Assembly (NCBI GenBank): GCA_964400125.1
Contig: CAYNSR010000002.1
Span: 168,297-232,296 of the forward strand
Source of the DNA: Micavibrio sp964400125
Lineage (GTDB): Bacteria; Pseudomonadota; Alphaproteobacteria; Micavibrionales; Micavibrionaceae
DNA: 64,000 nt
Direction: 5' to 3'
Numbering within the stretch: position 1 is the first letter of the stretch; the number at the start of each line of letters is the position of its first letter. The notes below the pieces were generated by a model. The model did no database searches. It saw nothing but the letters and a program-made list of their open reading frames with translations, and had not been told where the DNA came from. A program made the translations under genes and the position numbers. This document shows, in pieces, positions 25,240 through 33,977 of this stretch.

Positions 25240-26068
25240 AAGGCGGTTTCGTGTACCCCTTGGGCGACAGGGTGAAAATTTCGTGGCCGGTTTCGGTGAC
25301 GGCCAGGGAATGTTCAAACTGGGCGGACCATTTCAGGTCGCGGGTTACGGCGGTCCAGCCGTCGTCTTTGACTTTTGTTTCCCATTTTCCTGCGTTTATC
25401 ATCGGTTCTATCGTAAAAAACATTCCCGGTTCCAGCACAATAGGCTTGCGGCCCGGGGTGGGATCGACGTAATGCAGGACCGATGGGGCGGTGTGAAACA
25501 CGCGGCCCAGACCGTGCCCGCAAAAATCGCGGACGACCGAGAAATGTGCGTCTTCGGCGACGGTCTGGATTGCGCGGGCAACGTCATCGAGCGTATTTCC
25601 CGGTTTGACTTGCGCGATTCCCGCCATCATGGCGTCATAGGTGATATCGACCAGACGGCGGTCTTTCAGTTTTACGTCACCGACGCAGAATGTCCGGCTG
25701 GTGTCGCCGTACCAGCCGTCAAGGATGACGGTGACATCAATGTTGGCGATATTTCCATCCAGCAGCTTTTTTTTCATCTGGCCGGGAATGCCGTGGCAGA
25801 CGACTTCGTTGATCGAAATGCATGTCGCCTTGGGGAAGCCCTTGTAGCCAAGCGGGGCGGGGATTGCGCCGTGGTCGAGGATAAACTGGTGGCATAACCT
25901 GTCCAGCTCTTCCGTCAGGGCACCGGGAACGACGAAGGGGGTAATGTAATCCAGCACCGCAGCGGCCAGTTTTCCGGCGGCGCGCATGCCTGCGAATCCT
26001 TCCGGACCGTGGAGTTCTATCCCGTCGGGGGACAGGCGTGGATCGGTCTTTAGTGTTTGATTCATCAT
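25232..26068 (-). CDS. map: Methionine aminopeptidase, type I
   Basis: 278 residues. It removes the initiator Met from nascent proteins. The five metal ligands are visible in NIDVTVILDGWYGDTSRTF (two Asp), CGHGLGRVFH (His), FFTIEPMI (Glu) and QFEHSLAVT (Glu). The start may be the ATG at 26068 or the next codon, also ATG. It is the first gene of a two-gene unit with radC. Confidence 0.95.
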   Translation of the reverse strand: MMNQTLKTDPRLSPDGIELHGPEGFAGMRAAGKLAAAVLDYITPFVVPGALTEELDRLCHQFILDHGAIPAPLGYKGFPKATCISINEVVCHGIPGQMKKKLLDGNIANIDVTVILDGWYGDTSRTFCVGDVKLKDRRLVDITYDAMMAGIAQVKPGNTLDDVARAIQTVAEDAHFSVVRDFCGHGLGRVFHTAPSVLHYVDPTPGRKPIVLEPGMFFTIEPMINAGKWETKVKDDGWTAVTRDLKWSAQFEHSLAVTETGHEIFTLSPKGYTKPPYV

Positions 26069-26171
26069 CTTAATTCTTTACCTGACAGAGGATTTCAATA
26101 TGCTATAATCCGGAAGGGAGTACAATCTTTCTCTTCTGACCTTTTTCGCAACAAATACAAAGCGATATCTT

Positions 26172-26969
26172 ATGCCGCAACTGGATAACCCGGATACGTT
26201 CAAGGCCGCGCTGGTGATTATCGGCAATGAAATCCTTTCGGGCCGCACAGTGGATGCGAATACGCCGTGGATTGCGGAACGCCTGACCGAACGCGGTATT
26301 TTGCTGGCCGAGGTACGGATTATTCCCGATGTCGATTATGTGATCGTTGAAACTGTGAAATACTTAAGCGGGCAATACGACTATGTTTTCACCACTGGCG
26401 GCATCGGGCCGACGCATGACGATATTACGGCGGCCTGTGTCGCCAAGGCGTTTGACTTGCCCATGGTTCAAGATGACGAGGCGTTCAGATTGCTGGAGGA
26501 TTATTACGGCATCGAAAATCTGACGCCGCCACGCGCGAAAATGGCGCTGGTGCCGCAAGGGGCGAAGTTGATCCCGAATCCGGTTTCCGCAGCGCCCGGT
26601 TTTATCGTCAATAACGTCCATGTCATGGCCGGGGTGCCGCGCATTATGCAAGGCATGATGGATCATGTCATGGATGAAATCAAAGCCGGAAAACCGATCC
26701 TGTCCAATACCGTCAGTTGCAATCTTTCGGAAAGCAAGGTGGCGGAGGACCTGACGGTGTTGCAAGCAAAATATCCGGATATCGATATCGGGTCTTACCC
26801 GCATTATCGCGGCGGGGCGCTGGGCCTGTCTTTGGTTTTGCGCGGGACCAATAACGAAAATCTCGATCTTGCCACGGCAGAAGTGTTGCAGATGATAAAG
26901 AAATACGGCGATGAACCGCGCGCTTTGAGCATTCGTTCCAGTGGCCGTGCCGTCGAGGGGCTGGGTTGA
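26172..26969 (+). CDS. CinA-type MoCF-domain protein (competence/damage-inducible protein A-like)
   Basis: 265 residues. The molybdopterin-binding (MoCF_biosynth) fold is evident from VIIGNEILSGRTVDANTPWIAERL and TTGGIGPTHDDITAA. The C-terminal PncC-type deamidase domain of full CinA is absent, so this is the short form common in Alphaproteobacteria. Short forms are probably pyrophosphatases acting on nucleotide derivatives; the substrate is not predictable. It is divergent from map. Confidence 0.88.
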   Translation: MPQLDNPDTFKAALVIIGNEILSGRTVDANTPWIAERLTERGILLAEVRIIPDVDYVIVETVKYLSGQYDYVFTTGGIGPTHDDITAACVAKAFDLPMVQDDEAFRLLEDYYGIENLTPPRAKMALVPQGAKLIPNPVSAAPGFIVNNVHVMAGVPRIMQGMMDHVMDEIKAGKPILSNTVSCNLSESKVAEDLTVLQAKYPDIDIGSYPHYRGGALGLSLVLRGTNNENLDLATAEVLQMIKKYGDEPRALSIRSSGRAVEGLG

Positions 26970-27003
26970 GGGGCGGTTACAAAACAGGAGCTGTTGTGTA
27001 GAA

Positions 27004-27034
27004 AAAAGCCCGGCACTTTCGTACCGGGCTTTTA
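27004..27034. terminator. Bidirectional terminator
   Basis: AAAAGCCCGG pairs with CCGGGCTTTT. It separates the convergent CinA-type and cold-shock genes and can stop both. Confidence 0.85.
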
Positions 27035-27059
27035 AAACAATCGGACGAACCGAAAACGC

Positions 27060-27266
27060 CTATGCGGCATCTCTCAGGTTGGTCGCTGCATTCTTGCCTT
27101 TGTCCATTGTGACATCGTAAGAAATTTTCTGGCCTTCATTCAGACCACGCAGACCGGCTTTTTCCACCGCGCTGATATGAACGAACACATCTGCGCCGCC
27201 ATCATCAGGCTGAATAAAACCAAAGCCTTTTTGTCCATTGAACCATTTTACTGTACCTTGAGCCAT
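27060..27266 (-). CDS. Cold-shock domain protein
   Basis: 68 residues with RNP1 (KGFGFIQ) and RNP2 (VFVHI) intact, and about two-thirds identical to the csp at 12258. The ATG at 27266 follows AAGGAGAG. The ~330-nt gap upstream (27267-27599) carries several hairpins, discussed separately. Same expected role as the first copy: a nucleic-acid chaperone. Confidence 0.93.
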   Translation of the reverse strand: MAQGTVKWFNGQKGFGFIQPDDGGADVFVHISAVEKAGLRGLNEGQKISYDVTMDKGKNAATNLRDAA

Positions 27267-27477
27267 CTTGCTCTCTCTCCTTGACAAAATACACTTGCGT
27301 GCATGATACCCGTGCAACCATTGCCCGGGTGACATCCGAAATGTTAGCAATGTCTTGGAGCAAGCCTTACGGTCACGAACAAGTCAAAATCTAAAAAATT
27401 CGAATGGCCACAGTGTACTACGATGTTGCGTCGGCGTCACAGAATTAATTTACAATTCGTATAACGCTTTGATATAG

Positions 27478-27543
27478 CAGGGTTTTTTTGACAAATTCCC
27501 TGCGATTTGTGCCGGAAAAGTTGCGTTTTCGCAATATTTCCGG
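27478..27543. other. Structured intergenic segment upstream of csp
   Basis: Two hairpins lie in the 333-bp gap 27267-27599: GCAGGG/CCCTGC (about 27478-27506) and CCGGAAA...TTTCCGG with an inner TTGCG-TTTT-CGCAA (about 27513-27543). The remainder of the gap is AT-rich, and I found no gene in it. Confidence 0.4.
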
Positions 27544-27558
27544 GCTAAAAACAAGAAG

Positions 27559-27579
27559 GCAGGGCCAAAGCGGCCCTGC
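27559..27579 (-). terminator. Hairpin terminator of the small charged protein gene
   Basis: GCAGGGCC-GCTTT-GGCCCTGC on the minus strand, followed by a T-rich CTTCTTGTTTTT. It lies 20 nt past the stop codon at 27600. Confidence 0.6.
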
Positions 27580-27599
27580 GATCCTTGCTGAGATTTGAG

Positions 27600-27728
27600 C
27601 TATTTTTGCTCTTTCGGGCGATTTTTTTCGCCTTCGCGTTCACGTTCGCGCTCCTGCTGCGGGCGCGGGTCTTCGCGCCAGCCTTCTTTTTGTTTTGGGT
27701 TTTTTTCTTTTTGGGTTGGGTTGACCAT
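27600..27728 (-). CDS. 42-residue highly charged small protein
   Basis: The ATG at 27728 is preceded by GGAGGAAAG at ideal spacing. It encodes a peptide made mainly of Lys, Glu, Arg, Gln and Pro, starting MVNPTQKEKNPKQKEGW. An overlapping frame, 27545-27742, was rejected because it has no ribosome site. The gene lies downstream of motA on the same strand and has its own terminator. Disordered-looking; function unknown. Confidence 0.55.
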   Translation of the reverse strand: MVNPTQKEKNPKQKEGWREDPRPQQEREREREGEKNRPKEQK

Positions 27729-27836
27729 GATCTTTCCTCCATTAGGGTTGTGTGTGCGGAAAACCAACGCCATCAGGGGGCCTGAGGTTCCGGCGCGCGA
27801 GGAAGAAAGAAAATAGGGGGCAGGGGGCGCTTGGCC

Positions 27837-28697
27837 CTAATCGAAATACTGGATGCGGGCGTTGGGAGGCAATTCGCTGTTCAGGAGCATTTCAAGGCGG
27901 CGGGGATTTTCCTGCCGGGCGATGGAGGTCATGGCGACCATCACCAATGTGCGAATCATCGCTTCGTCGTTGGAGTTGCGTTCCAGTTTTGCCGCGAGCG
28001 GATTGAGAATTACCATCCCCATGATCGCGCCGTAAAAAGTCGTCAGCAGCGCCAGCGCCATGGCGGGGCCGATGGCATTCGGATTTTCCAGTTCCGCCAG
28101 CATCTGCACCAGACCGATCAGGGTTCCGATCAGGCCCATGGCGGGAGCGATTTCCGCGCCACGACGCAGGATGTTGGCAGAGCGGCGGTGCCGTTCGATC
28201 AGGGAATCGATTTCCTGTGCGAGGACGCGTTCAATATCTTCGGCGGAATAGCCGTCGGTCACCAGTTGCACTGCATGCAGCAAAACCTTGTCCCGTGCGA
28301 GTTCCGGTGCGGCCATGCCGAGGGACAAAATACCCTTTTTACGCGCCAGCGTCGCGAGATCCAGCAATTGCCGGGCCATGATGGACGGGTCCCAGCTTTT
28401 GCGGAAAAACGATTGCCCGAGGATTTTTGCCGCCCGGCGCATTTCTTCGCCGGTGAAGGCGATGCTGGTTGCCGCGATCGTGCCGAGAACGACGATCATG
28501 ATGGCGGGAATATCGAGAAAATTCGCATTGCCCGATCCCATGCTGATCGCGCCCACGATCAGCGCGAAGGCGAAGAAAATGCCGAGGATCGTGGACAGAT
28601 CCGCCTTGCGCACGGGGGATTTGATCCTGACGACGACATCCGGCCCGCTGGTGGCGGGATCGGCGGCTTGTTTTGCTTGTGCGGCCTCTGTCGTCAT
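27837..28697 (-). CDS. motA: Flagellar motor stator protein MotA/PomA
   Basis: 286 residues with four membrane helices. The last two carry the conserved prolines (EIAPAMGLIGTLIGLVQML and TTFYGAIMGMVILNPLAAKL) and the cytoplasmic loop carries the charged residues that push on FliG. The Thr-rich MGLIGTLIGLV and ALLTTFYGA helices are closer to sodium-type PomA than to E. coli MotA; ion choice cannot be settled from this. It starts 5 nt after the fliN stop and ends the fliF-G-H-N-motA operon, separate from the motB-like genes at 53-55 kb. Confidence 0.9.
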   Translation of the reverse strand: MTTEAAQAKQAADPATSGPDVVVRIKSPVRKADLSTILGIFFAFALIVGAISMGSGNANFLDIPAIMIVVLGTIAATSIAFTGEEMRRAAKILGQSFFRKSWDPSIMARQLLDLATLARKKGILSLGMAAPELARDKVLLHAVQLVTDGYSAEDIERVLAQEIDSLIERHRRSANILRRGAEIAPAMGLIGTLIGLVQMLAELENPNAIGPAMALALLTTFYGAIMGMVILNPLAAKLERNSNDEAMIRTLVMVAMTSIARQENPRRLEMLLNSELPPNARIQYFD

Positions 28698-28702
28698 CTG
28701 GT

Positions 28703-29053
28703 TCAGCTACGGTCTGATTTGACGATTTCCGTCATGGTAACGCCGAGCTTGTCTTCGACCACGACGACTTCGCCGCGCGCAACCAGCCGGTTATTGACAT
28801 AGATGTCGATGGCTTCGCCCACCTTGCGGTCCAGTTCGACCACGGCGCCGCGCCCCAGTTTCAGCAACTGGCTGACCTGCATGGTCGAGCGCCCCAAAAC
28901 GGCGGAAATCTGCACGGGGATATCATAAATCGCCGTCACATCGCCCGCCATGGCCTCGCCATAGGCGTATTCCGGCCCGTCATCCTTCGGTATGGCGACG
29001 GATTCGATTTCCTTGTAGCTCATGTCGCCGGGTTTCGGGGTGTCGTCATTCAT
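28703..29053 (-). CDS. fliN: Flagellar switch protein FliN
   Basis: 116 residues ending in a SpoA domain (YDIPVQISAVLGRSTMQVSQLLKLGRG and on), the C-ring dimerisation fold. The ATG at 29053 has GGAGG upstream and overlaps the fliH stop by 8 nt; six extra residues in the open frame are not needed. FliN forms the bottom of the switch complex with FliM and FliG. Confidence 0.93.
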   Translation of the reverse strand: MNDDTPKPGDMSYKEIESVAIPKDDGPEYAYGEAMAGDVTAIYDIPVQISAVLGRSTMQVSQLLKLGRGAVVELDRKVGEAIDIYVNNRLVARGEVVVVEDKLGVTMTEIVKSDRS

Positions 29054-29753
29054 GGCTGCCTCCGTCCGCATTGGGAGCGTTATGCGTGTGTGTTTCTCTA
29101 TTATCCTTCAGGATCGGCTCATCTGCAAGCACCTCGGCGATTTGATCCCGAATCTGTTCCGCCAGTGCCGCGCCGCCACGGGCTGCGGTGCCGTTGGCCC
29201 AGATCATCCGGCACTGGCCCGGGCCGAGCGAATCGCTGCCGCGCACGACGCAGCGCGGCCCGCCATCCTGCCGCAACAGGGCATTGATATGGTTCTGGAT
29301 GGCCTCGACATAGGCCGGAGGGACGTCAATGACGATTTCCGGCATTTCGCGAACCGTTTCCAGAACATTTTGCAACATGGCTTTGACCTCTTCCATGCCG
29401 TGACGTTCGTTCAGCGCCGGAAAGGCGCGGGCAAACAGGGTGGCGGCAAGCTGGACGGCCTCTTTTTCAAAGATCCGGGCGCGGCGTTCTTCTTCTTCGA
29501 ACAGGATGTTGAAATGGTTGCGGATGATATTCAGCGTATCGAGGGTCTGTTTTTCGATGCTGCCCTGGGCTTCGGCATGGCCTTCTCTCTTTCCCTGGGC
29601 CCGGGATTCTTCACGGGCGGCGGTCAGTTCTTCTTCGCTGAAGACGGGGGGCGGCGGCAAATCTTCGACCCCGGCGTCCGCTGTTTCGTGTTCATCGAAA
29701 TTGTGGACGTCGAAAAAGAATTTTTTATGGGACGGTGTCTCCTGCTTTTTCAT
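29046..29753 (-). CDS. fliH: Flagellar assembly protein FliH
   Basis: 235 residues, highly charged: an acidic N-terminus, a long helical middle (EEELTAAREESRAQGKREGHAEAQGSIEKQ) and a C-terminal domain with the IVIDVPPAYVEAI segment. It holds and inhibits the export ATPase FliI and docks it to the C-ring. Its ATG shares one base with the fliG stop. fliI is not next to it, which is unusual since the two are often adjacent. The call rests on position and overall pattern. Confidence 0.8.
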   Translation of the reverse strand: MKKQETPSHKKFFFDVHNFDEHETADAGVEDLPPPPVFSEEELTAAREESRAQGKREGHAEAQGSIEKQTLDTLNIIRNHFNILFEEEERRARIFEKEAVQLAATLFARAFPALNERHGMEEVKAMLQNVLETVREMPEIVIDVPPAYVEAIQNHINALLRQDGGPRCVVRGSDSLGPGQCRMIWANGTAARGGAALAEQIRDQIAEVLADEPILKDNRETHTHNAPNADGGSHE

Positions 29754-30769
29754 CAGTAGATCAGTTCATCTTCTTCGTTGCCGGTGGAGATGACAATTTC
29801 ACCGCGGCTTTCAAGATCCTTGGTGACATTGACGATGTATTGCTGGGCTTCCTCGACGTCTTTCAGGCGAATCGGACCCATTGCCGCCATGTCTTCGCGC
29901 ATGATTTTCGCGGCGCGTTCGGACATGTTGGAAAAGAACAGGTCGCGCAGGGTTTCCGTTGCGCCCTTGAGAGCGGCAGGCAGTTTGTCCTTGTCGACGG
30001 CGCGGATGATGGTCTGGATCGCGGAAGGATCGAGTTTGGCGAGATCTTCGAAGGTGAACATCAGGCTGCGGATTTTCTCGGCGGATTCCGGTGTTGTGCG
30101 GTTGAGTTCATCCATGAATTTGGTTTCAACGGCGCGTTCGAGATTGTTGAATATTTCCGCCATCAGTTCGTGGCTGTCGCGGCGCTGGGTGCGGGACAGG
30201 TTGGCCATGAATTCCGTGCGCAGGGTTTTTTCGACATCTTCGAGGACTTCCTTCTGCACGGCCTCCATGCGCAGCATGCGGTGGATGACTTCGAGCGCGA
30301 AGTTTTCGGGCAGCATCGCCATGACGCGCGCGGCGTGGTCGGATGTGATTTTCGACAGGACCACGGCCACGGTTTGCGGATATTCTTTTTGCAGGAAATT
30401 GGCGAGAATTTCTTCATTCACGTTGCCGAGTTTTTCCCACATATTGCGTCCGGCAGGACCACGGATTTCCTCCATGATCTGGGACACTTTGTCCTTGCCC
30501 AGAACCTTGGTCAGCAGGCGTTCGGTAGAATCGAGCGTGCCGACCAGATTGTTGGTCGAGCTCATCGCTTCGGCAAAATCAACGAACAGGCGTTCGACGA
30601 CGTTGGAACTGACCTTGCCCAGACCCGCCATGGTCTGGGAGATTTCCATGATCTCGTCATCGTCCATGTGTTCAAATATTTTCGAGGTGTGTTCCTCGCC
30701 CAGCGCCAGCATGAAGATGGCTGCTTTTTCTGCGCCGCTTAAGGCCCGGTAATCCTCACGTACGCGCAT
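29753..30769 (-). CDS. fliG: Flagellar motor switch protein FliG
   Basis: 338 residues. The EHPQ-type motif reads EYPQTVAVVLSK, and the C-terminal torque helix (MFTFEDLAKLDPSAIQTIIR... and SERAAKIMREDM) has the charged residues that meet MotA. It forms the top of the C-ring and couples to the FliF ring. The ATG at 30769 follows AGGAGAG and is 3 nt after the fliF stop. Translational overlap with fliH follows. Confidence 0.95.
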   Translation of the reverse strand: MRVREDYRALSGAEKAAIFMLALGEEHTSKIFEHMDDDEIMEISQTMAGLGKVSSNVVERLFVDFAEAMSSTNNLVGTLDSTERLLTKVLGKDKVSQIMEEIRGPAGRNMWEKLGNVNEEILANFLQKEYPQTVAVVLSKITSDHAARVMAMLPENFALEVIHRMLRMEAVQKEVLEDVEKTLRTEFMANLSRTQRRDSHELMAEIFNNLERAVETKFMDELNRTTPESAEKIRSLMFTFEDLAKLDPSAIQTIIRAVDKDKLPAALKGATETLRDLFFSNMSERAAKIMREDMAAMGPIRLKDVEEAQQYIVNVTKDLESRGEIVISTGNEEDELIY

Positions 30770-30772
30770 AAA

Positions 30773-32413
30773 CTAGCTCTCCTGACTCATCCAGCTGCGT
30801 ATAACGGCCACAGTCTCTTCGGGGTAGGTGGAAACGATGTCTTCGACCTTGCGGACGGAGGAAGCCTTGACCTTGCCCTCGACCTGTTTCATGTCGATCA
30901 GGCTTTCCTCTTCATCGACGGAAGGGGGCTGGAAGGCCTCACCGCCGGGGCCGGTCAGCGCCGGGTTCATGACGCGCCCGGTCAGCAGGTCGGTTTCCAT
31001 CTTGTCGTCGTCGGCGGGCGTAGTACTGGTCGCCAGCAGGCGCCCGACCATGGGCTGGAGAACCAGCAAGACGACCAGAATAATCATGATGGCGACAGTG
31101 ATGATTTCCGCCGCGCGCAGCAGGTCGCCGCGTTCGAAGCCGAACAGCAGGTTGCCGATATCGTCGCTGCCGGTATCGACGCTGGCGAATTGCAGGTTGA
31201 CGACTTCCACCTTGTCGCCACGGCCTTCGTTATACCCGATTGCCGAGCGCACCAGATCGCGGATGCGGCCCATTTCCTCTTCGCTGCGCGGCTGGTAGGT
31301 CTTGTTTCCTTCGTCGTCGGTCGTGTAGGTTCCATCGACCAGAACGGCGACGGACAGGCGTTTGACCTCCCCGATTTCGCGGTTCATGGTGCGGACGGTT
31401 TTGCTGATTTCAAAATTGGTGGTTTCTTCAACCCGGTTGCTTTCGGCCGTGGGCCGCGCATCGGCGTAAAGATCGCCCGCGATGCCGGGAAGGTTGTTCT
31501 GTACGGAAACATCGCCCGAGGGTGGTTCGCGTTCGGTGCTGTTTTCCTCGATCGTCTGGGCCGAGCGCACGACCTGCGTTTGCGGATCGAAGGTTTCGGA
31601 ATTTTCAACGACGCGGTCGAAATTGAGATCGGCGGTGACCGTGGTGCGCACGCGGTCATATCCGACAACACGGCCTACCATATCTTCGAGGGCCTGTGTC
31701 AGGCGCGCTTCGTAGTTGCGGCGCATTTCTTCGGATTTCATGCTCAACAGGTTGTTTTCATCGCCGCCGCCACGGGCAAGGAGATTGCCTTCGCCGTCGA
31801 TGATCGACACGTTTGTCGGTTTCAATTGCGGTACGGCGGAGGCTACGAGATGCTGGATCGCCACGATCTGTTCGTTCGACAGACGCACACCCGGTTTAAT
31901 GCCGACAAATACGCTGGCGCTGGCGGCGCGGGAATCGCGGCTGAACAATTCGCGTTGCGGCAGGACCAGATGCACGCGGGCGCTTTTGACACCGTCAACG
32001 GCGGAAATGGTGCGGACCAGTTCGCCTTCGAGGGCGCGGACCTGATTGATATTCTGGATGAAATTCGTTGTGCCGTAGCCGGATTGCTTATCGAAAAGTT
32101 CATACCCCAAAGAGCCGCCATTCGGCAAACCTGCGCCTGCGAGAAGCATGCGCGAGCGACCGATTTCCGCATCGGGGACCAGAACGCGCGACCCATCGGG
32201 CGAGACGCTGTAGCGGATGCCTGCTTCTTCGAGCTTTCCGGCGATTGCAGAAGAATCGGTTGTGGAAAGATCGCTGTAGAGCAGTTTCAGTTCCGGCGTC
32301 GAGACGCGCAGCGAAACAAAAATAAAGAACAGTAACAGCCCCACCAGCACCCCGCCCATGATCGCAAGGCGGGAGGGACCCAGTTGGCGCAATGTCTCCA
32401 TAAAACTATTCAC
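30773..32413 (-). CDS. fliF: Flagellar MS-ring protein FliF
   Basis: 546 residues, the usual size. Two membrane helices bracket the periplasmic ring-building domains (first near residues 17-36, second near 455-475). Typical segments include GLPNGGSLGYELFDKQSGYGTTNF and ARVHLVLPQRELFSRD. The C-terminal tail (VRKVEDIVSTYPEETVAVIRSWM) binds FliG. It opens the fliF-fliG-fliH-fliN-motA operon. Confidence 0.96.
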   Translation of the reverse strand: MNSFMETLRQLGPSRLAIMGGVLVGLLLFFIFVSLRVSTPELKLLYSDLSTTDSSAIAGKLEEAGIRYSVSPDGSRVLVPDAEIGRSRMLLAGAGLPNGGSLGYELFDKQSGYGTTNFIQNINQVRALEGELVRTISAVDGVKSARVHLVLPQRELFSRDSRAASASVFVGIKPGVRLSNEQIVAIQHLVASAVPQLKPTNVSIIDGEGNLLARGGGDENNLLSMKSEEMRRNYEARLTQALEDMVGRVVGYDRVRTTVTADLNFDRVVENSETFDPQTQVVRSAQTIEENSTEREPPSGDVSVQNNLPGIAGDLYADARPTAESNRVEETTNFEISKTVRTMNREIGEVKRLSVAVLVDGTYTTDDEGNKTYQPRSEEEMGRIRDLVRSAIGYNEGRGDKVEVVNLQFASVDTGSDDIGNLLFGFERGDLLRAAEIITVAIMIILVVLLVLQPMVGRLLATSTTPADDDKMETDLLTGRVMNPALTGPGGEAFQPPSVDEEESLIDMKQVEGKVKASSVRKVEDIVSTYPEETVAVIRSWMSQES

Positions 32414-33037
32414 GAGGCAAATACCTGACAGATGAGCGGGTTACGGGTAGATGTTCAGTCGGGATCAAGGGTGAGCCAATGCCCGGAACGGGCAGGAAAA
32501 ACAGACAGTTCAAGGATAACCGAGTTCTGCTTCCCACGCAAACTGCCTGCTCCTTTTACCAGTGTAAACAATTCGGTTGCGGTTTTCCATGAATGCGTTC
32601 GCGATTCTGTCTGCCCTCCCAAGGAGGACTTGATCCTGTTATTGACCATAATATATGATATTGCTTTCATTCTGACAGGGGATGTTTAATAAAATACTAA
32701 GTACTTATCAAGAAACAGGTCTCTTTTTTGGACGCTTGATTACAACTTGTCTCTAAGTTTCGGGACATTTTAAAGAAATACTGGAAATAAACTTCGTTCT
32801 ATTTACTTTATTTCTGTCATTGAATGCCATTGTATTCCAAGTCTAGTCGGCGCGCTTACTTTTTGTTTTGTTGTTAATCTTGCGCTAATACTCTGTCGCA
32901 AGGGGCGAGTACTGTGTAGAAAACTTGACTTTTCACATCCGAAAGGATACCATGATAGTAGGGTAATGTGTCTGGATTGTATCTCCGGGGGGAGTGCATG
33001 TATTTAGACAGGCACAGTATACGGTTAGGACGTTTCA
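32414..33037. other. Intergenic region between fliF and the FlaG-like gene
   Basis: A 624-bp gap between divergent units. The first half holds a perfect palindrome, TGCCCGGAACGGGCA (32478-32492), and a CCTCCCAAGGAGG dyad near 32614. The second half is strongly AT-rich and may hold the promoter listed at 32925-32953. No coding frame with a ribosome site was found, and no sigma-54 promoter was seen. Confidence 0.5.
32925..32953 (+). promoter_or_regulatory. Possible sigma-70-like promoter of the FlaG-like gene
   Basis: TTGACT, a 17-nt spacer and TACCAT; transcription would start about 80 nt before the start codon at 33038. The -35 is good, the -10 only fair. Confidence 0.4.
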
Positions 33038-33505
33038 ATGCTTGAGGCTGTACATTCAGTTGTGTCGAATGCCTCCCTGCTTCGCGGACAGTCGGAGCAG
33101 CAGAGCAGTGCGCGTTCTCTTGCCGCGAATCCGGACAGTGTGCAGGTCGCGCCGCAGGCTCCGTTCATCAGCCCCTATATCCACATCGATATGAATTACA
33201 AAACTGCCGTGCTCGCCCTGCGCGATCCGGACACGGGAGATTTTCTGACCACGATCCCGTCCGATGCGCGGTTGCAGGCCGAAGCCCAGGATCAGGTGCG
33301 CCGCGCGCGTGCCGAGGCCGCGCCCGTGGCACAACCGCAGCAGAATACCGTTACAACGGAGGTCGAAGCGGCCCCCGCGCAGGAGGCCGCCCCGCAGGTG
33401 CAGGCCAGCACGGCAGCCTTCGGCGCATTTGCGCGGCAGGTCGCATCGTTGCAGACGGCAGTGACCGGCGGCGGTGTCGGCGGCACGGTTTCAACATTTG
33501 CCTGA
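33038..33505 (+). CDS. FlaG-like flagellar protein, tentative
   Basis: 155 residues. The middle segment (PYIHIDMNYKTAVLALRDPDTGDFLTTIPSDARLQAEAQ) matches the FlaG-type pattern in which a D-x-x-TG-x-x-x-x-x-IP stretch is followed by a short helix. The remainder is Ala/Gln/Pro-rich, and the tail is Gly/Thr/Val-rich. FlaG influences filament length in other bacteria. The TTAGGACG site precedes the ATG. It is the only plus-strand gene between fliF and the flaF-flbT-flagellin group. Confidence 0.5.
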   Translation: MLEAVHSVVSNASLLRGQSEQQSSARSLAANPDSVQVAPQAPFISPYIHIDMNYKTAVLALRDPDTGDFLTTIPSDARLQAEAQDQVRRARAEAAPVAQPQQNTVTTEVEAAPAQEAAPQVQASTAAFGAFARQVASLQTAVTGGGVGGTVSTFA

Positions 33506-33530
33506 TACGCTTTGTTTTCCGGGTCGAAGG

Positions 33531-33556
33531 AGGGGTGCCGTGAGGCGCCTTTTTTT
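33531..33556 (+). terminator. Intrinsic terminator
   Basis: GGTGCC-GTGA-GGCGCC followed by seven T residues, between the FlaG-like gene and convergent flaF. Confidence 0.75.
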
Positions 33557-33977
33557 ATTCCGCCTTGGGTCTGGTCATCAGCCCGGCGGCGATTTCGCGG
33601 TTGATCTCGATGAGGATATCCAGCTTTTCCCGCTTCGGGTCGGCCAGAATGTCGATGGTGCGTTTGAAAACATAGGCGCCGAGATTGGCAATATTGGAAC
33701 GCAAATCCCGGGGGCGTTCGGGGCTGGTGTCGCTGGTAGCGGTATCGACGAACATCATCCAGATCTGCCGATTGAAACGCAAGACGTCATCGAGTTCTTC
33801 GGGTGTGATGCCGTCGTCCCAGCGTTTTTGCAGATCCTGCATTTTGTTGACGGCCTTGAGCAGGACGCGGGCTTCGAGTTCACGCGGATCGCTCGTGGTT
33901 TTTTGGGCGTTCTGTGCATACGCGCCGGCGGCGCGGGAATGGTGCGACCCTCCGGGGGTGTCGGATGCCCTATTCAT
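33555..33977 (-). CDS. flaF: Flagellar biosynthesis regulator FlaF
   Basis: 140 residues. The FlaF helical pattern is clear: AYAQNAQKTTSDPRELEARVLLKAVNKM near the start and NLGAYVFKRTIDIL... IEINREIAAGLM at the end. In Caulobacter FlaF is required for flagellin synthesis and secretion, opposite FlbT, which dampens flagellin translation. The start overlaps the flbT stop by 8 nt, showing coupling. Confidence 0.9.
   Translation of the reverse strand: MNRASDTPGGSHHSRAAGAYAQNAQKTTSDPRELEARVLLKAVNKMQDLQKRWDDGITPEELDDVLRFNRQIWMMFVDTATSDTSPERPRDLRSNIANLGAYVFKRTIDILADPKREKLDILIEINREIAAGLMTRPKAE

Noticed and set aside
27545..27742. 65-codon Lys-rich frame on the minus strand
   Set aside because: It overlaps the 42-residue gene in another frame and has no ribosome site, whereas the 27728 start has GGAGGAAAG at ideal distance.
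32440..32500. Sigma-54 promoter for fliF
   Set aside because: TTGGC...TTGA on the minus strand has the wrong spacing: the GG is not followed by GC after 10 nt.
32432..32689. Possible small genes in the fliF/FlaG-like gap, both strands
   Set aside because: No ribosome site, no codon bias, and the translations look random.
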